From positions 130,738 to 194,737 of the forward strand of contig NW_019775758.1 in assembly GCF_001039355.2 (NCBI RefSeq): DNA of 64,000 nucleotides. The letters are read 5' to 3'. How positions within the stretch are numbered: position 1 is the stretch's first letter; every line of letters begins with the position of its first letter. The notes under the pieces are model-generated. The model made no database searches and was not told the DNA's origin. It saw only the letters and a list, made by a program, of their open reading frames with translations. Of this stretch, positions 60,057-64,000 are shown one piece after another. The DNA is from Lingula anatina. Lineage: Eukaryota; Brachiopoda; Lingulata; Lingulida; Lingulidae. Made by a program: the position numbers and the translations under genes.

Positions 60057-60906
60057 GCCACTTCCATTTCTAATTGTACCCAATGTTCCTCTCTAAATAT
60101 TTAAATTAGTATCTTCCGGGTGAGATAGAGGGCTTGCCTATCAAACACAAGATAGGCCTATACCAAAGGCATTTCTCTAGAGGTATTCAATGACGGTGCA
60201 CTGTCTTTTCTTTCCGGCGAAAATTTCTACGTCATCACTCTTGTTTCGAAAGTTGTTTCTATTCTTGGTCGCGCCATTTTGAACACCATCATAAAAAAAA
60301 AACACCTGATGTTTCCTCGCTAAGCAGTGATCTTTGATTAAGTATGAAGAACTGCTTGAAGCGTGTGCACGTGAAATGGGGACCATTTCCAAGTTATTGA
60401 AACAAAACAATGTTATTCCCTCCAAGTGTCCCCGGCTCGCCTGCATCGCTCTCTATAGGCCTACCTGGTCGATGTGAAACGGGCAGTGACGGAGACCGAA
60501 TATTGTGTTCACTTCCGGTTTAGACGGGAGATGCCCACGCTGTAGGCGGCCATTGCTATGTGCCCGTGACGTTCTTCGAGAGAGAAGGAGGCGTTGGGTT
60601 ATATTTCATGACTTTGTCATTTTGTTCTGAAATATAGAAAAATATATTCTTTTATTAATATAAAAGACGAGTACAAAATAAAGATACTATGAACGGTTGA
60701 ATTAAAAAAAATATACAGTCGAAAAGATATGAATCCATTTAGCCTACCTCTTGCGTGCGGTATTATTTAGTTCAGTCATAATAGAAATAAGGAGGTGAGA
60801 ATTGATTAGATATTCGGAAGTACATTAAGACCCTTGATGAATAAGTAGAAGTCTAATCTAATGAAATATCTGTATCTGGCTCCAGTTTCACGCATGCATG
60901 AACACA

Positions 60907-60941
<35 letters not shown>

Positions 60942-61006
60942 ACTTAGGCCTACGTCAGGTCCCTGACTTGGATTTCCATGAGAGAACTGTAACCTGTTCC
61001 TGATAG
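60057..61006. repeat. ~950 bp block, copy 1
   Basis: Repeated almost exactly at 61008-61985. It includes promoter-like motifs: a GCGCCATTTTG element (about 60271), CACTTCCGGTTTAG (about 60511) and GGCGGCCATTGC (about 60546), plus an AC/A microsatellite at 60901-60943. Confidence 0.9.
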
Positions 61007-61007
61007 N

Positions 61008-61847
61008 CCACTTCCATTTCTAATTGTACCCAGTGTTCCTCTCTAAATATTTAAATTAGTATCTTCCGGGTGAGATAGAGGGCTTGCCAATCAAACACAA
61101 GGTAGGCCTATACCAAAGGCATTTCTCTAGGTATTCAATGACGGTGCAATGTCTTTTCTTTCCGGCAAAAATTTCTGCGCATCAACTACGTCATCACTCC
61201 TGTTTCGAGAGTTGTTTCGATTCCTGGTCGCGCCATTTTGAACACCATCATAAAAAAAACACCTGATGTTTCCTCGCTAAGCAGTGATCTTTGATTAAGT
61301 ATGAAGAGCTGCTTGAAGAGTTTGCACGTGAAATGGGGACCATTTCCAAGTTATTGAAACAAAACAATGTTATTCCCTCCAAGTGTCCCCGGCTCGCCTG
61401 CATCGCCCTCTATAGGCCTACCTGGTCGATGTGAAACGGGCAGTGACGGAGACCGAATATTGTGTTCACTTCCGGTTTAGACGGGAGATGTCCACGCTGT
61501 AGGCGGCCATTGCTATGTGCCCGTGACGTTCTTCGAGAGAGAAGGAGGCGTTGGGTTATATTTCATGACTTTGTCATTTTGTTCTGAAATATAGAAAAAT
61601 ATATTCTTTTATTAGTATAAAAGACGAGTACAAAATAAAGATACCATGAACGATTGAATTAAAATATATATACAGTCGAAAAGATATGAATCCATTTACC
61701 TCTTGCGTGCGGTATTATTTAGTTCAGTCATAATAGAAATAAGGAGATGAGAATTGATTAGATATTCGGAAGTACATTTAGACCCTTGATGAATAAGTAG
61801 AAGTCTAATCTAATGAAATATCTGTATCTGGCTCCAGTTTCACGCAT

Positions 61848-61923
<76 letters not shown>

Positions 61924-61985
61924 TAGGCCTACGTCAGGTCCCTGACTTGGATTTCCATGAGAGAACTGTAACCTGTTCCTGATAG
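61008..61985. repeat. ~950 bp block, copy 2
   Basis: Same order of sequence as copy 1 with about one difference per 60 bp, a 10-base insertion near 61180 and a longer AC/A tract (61851-61920). A single N at 61007 separates the two. Confidence 0.9.
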
Positions 61986-62092
61986 CGTATGAAGTGCACA
62001 TGTGGCCATGTAACATTGGTTTATGAGTTCTTAGCTAATAAAGGGACGTACGTTTTTTATTACATTTATTATTATTTATTTATTTATTTTTT

Positions 62093-62139
<47 letters not shown>

Positions 62140-64000
62140 TCGGGCCCTGAAATCTAACTACATTAAATATTAGGTCTGTTTTATGACAAAAATGGCAGGG
62201 CTGATGGTTCAGAGTACTTATTGCATCTAAGATGACCGCCCTGGGGTTCATCTCAAGCCGAAGTAGACCAACGTTTTTGGTTGAACTGTTCAGACTAAAT
62301 TTTAGGCTACAGTTCGCACCTCAAACTGGCCCCAATGTCTAATTAAGACTACATATAGTAAATATTCAGCGTTTCGATCACGAACAATACAGTAATTATT
62401 GAAAACAATGCCTTTGGACACGTTCATCCCCGGAAGCAATTCTTGTAAAATAATGCACACACGTCCCGAATTACAAAAATCAAAACAAAAATGTTTCTAT
62501 GTTGTATTTGACGTGTATATTTAACCAAACAACAAAGGTCAACTTATCATCTGTATATACGATATCAATTTTTTTGCAGTAAGCGGAGAACATTGTAGTC
62601 AAACATACAACAGTTCGATCAAAGAGCTAAGGTAACTTATGTCCATTTTCTGTATTTTATAAGATTACCAATCAAGATAAAAGGGTCTAATTAATCAAAA
62701 AGCATCAAATCCACCTCAATGCCAGTTTTTTAATTGATAGTACCCCTAACACCCAACTTAAATTCTACTCCAGGAAAAAAAGTTATTAACATTCTCTAGT
62801 TCGAATAAAAGCGTTCTGTAAGTCACAAATAACGCTCAAAGTATACGTTATCAAAGAAGACAATCTGCTTGCCTCTTGGACCTTTTCACCTGGTAATTTT
62901 TATTACTCGTATTTATAGTTAACAGTTCTCAATTACCGGGGAAATTACTGGGTAGAAAGACGTCCAGGAAGGACATAGACCACCATTAGTGGTTGAGCCT
63001 TGCTCGTTAATCTCGCAGTTATCCGAGATTACCAGAAATAAGAGCCATGATCAAACCCCATTAGTTGTCCTGAAGTTCGGTGATAACTGAAGGTGAAAAG
63101 TGATTTGGCAGGTGCTAGAACCCGACACGATGGATAAAGTCCGCACATGGCTATGGCAAGTATTGTAATAATGAGCGAGCAAGGACTGTAGCAGACAGAC
63201 GGAAGCAATAAGAAGAAGCCAATCACGTAAGGCCTGGGTTCGAGTTCTCTAATGTACCCTTAATTGAAAAAAGGGGCAATAATGCCATGCCTAAGCATCT
63301 TGAGCAAACACTGCTGAGATGCGAAAAAAATAAATAAATTTCAAAAAATAAGAACGCGTTCAGAATCGAACAAGAGAGACGTGGCTGTTACAAATAAAGA
63401 AGAAGGGACTGAGAAGCACTTTAAAAACCGATGATTGTATTTTGTTGGCACCAAAATTCACTATTTGGTCTTTTAACGGTGACGCCGACGCAAAAGGTGC
63501 ATTATGCCCGAGAGAATGGAGGACATTATTCCGAATTTACAATATATCCAAAAAGATGTAATGGTTCATTAACTTGGAGGTCATTGGGAAAAAGCTCAAT
63601 TAAAGAAATTGTTTTAATTTGGCGTCAGGGTAGGGGAGAGGGCAGGGGTCAGGTAATTTCGAGAACTCTATAATGTTACCATTTTCCTTCCTCCCAGTCT
63701 GTAAGAAACATCTTAATTTTCCCGTCGGCGTCTGTAGATGAATGTCATATAGTCTATATGGTGTCCCTCGGCATTGTTTCAAACAATTCTCAAAAGCGGG
63801 TGTGATTTATGTTCGTAAATTTTGTTAAAATAATTAAAGGCCTTTTACCACACAGAATATTCCAAATTTTTCTTAGGTCGTCACTAAAAAGCATAACTCT
63901 TTATCCTTTCGGAATGATAATATTTATACCATCTAACCAACAGGAAGGCCTATATTGCTGGTGATGAGGCTAATTTGATCCAAACGTTTTTATAGGGACT
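61986..64000. other. Right-edge sequence, no gene supported
   Basis: Contains a (TG)n run at 62093-62136. A GGTTCGAGTTC B-box-like motif at about 63237, followed by sequence ending in A-rich runs, could be part of a tRNA-derived SINE, but no A box was placed. Confidence 0.4.

Noticed and set aside
63150-63330. SINE-like sequence with GGTTCGAGTTC
   Set aside because: No convincing A box, no second copy in the window and no target duplication.

Overview
This window is eukaryotic, AT-rich, intron-rich animal DNA. Coding exons are short, sit between GT/AG splice sites and are separated by long introns full of microsatellites, small inverted-repeat transposons (MITEs) and one Helentron-like element. 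The gene content suggests a lophotrochozoan invertebrate, most probably a mollusc: a two-finger CHHC GTSF1 relative, an animal BIM1-like copper protein, an invertebrate-type TRIM, a Mab-21-like nucleotidyltransferase and a tandem-repeat-bearing Helentron. Species cannot be read from the sequence. There are three N gaps (6765-7107, 22955-23208, 49684-49863) and two single Ns (16342, 61007). At least two places look like unresolved haplotype duplication.

Layout. 1-4256 (-): the 5' part of an astacin-like secreted metalloprotease running off the left edge; three exons were found by reading splice sites. 8051-8123 (-): tRNA-Val(UAC). 8600-11339 (-): MRNIP, a DNA-repair cofactor, complete in four coding exons. 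12267-16851 (+), head-to-head with MRNIP: a ten-exon GTSF1-like protein with CHHC fingers, a PIWI-docking-like Trp segment, RG-rich linkers and a PYM/eIF2A-like C-terminal helix. It either stops at 16851 or splices across a Helentron-filled intron into the GNAT acetyltransferase exon at 20134-20652. 21785-22501 (+): a truncated Mab-21/cGAS-like nucleotidyltransferase-fold ORF.

25054-35041 (-): a complete RNF19-type RBR E3 ubiquitin ligase in nine coding exons, with a probable 5' UTR exon ending at 39977. It appears to share a promoter around 39978-40194 with a (+) gene at 42110-45404, a membrane-anchored glucosidase II beta-like lectin. 47030-52048 (+): a secreted BIM1-like copper protein in six exons; one intron holds a MITE that landed inside the 5' splice site, plus an assembly gap with a duplicated exon. 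53153-53275 (+): a possible 40-residue membrane micropeptide. 54390-55655 (-): a TRIM-type E3 with an unrecognised beta-rich C-terminus. From about 56 kb to 64 kb no gene is convincing; it holds paired MITEs and a ~0.95 kb block present twice.

The genes do not form one pathway. Two arrangements look functional: the MRNIP/GTSF1-like divergent pair and the RNF19/glucosidase II beta-like divergent pair, each with promoter-type motifs between them. The unusual content is the GTSF1-RG-PYM(-GNAT) architecture, the animal BIM1-like protein, and transposons sitting at splice sites.
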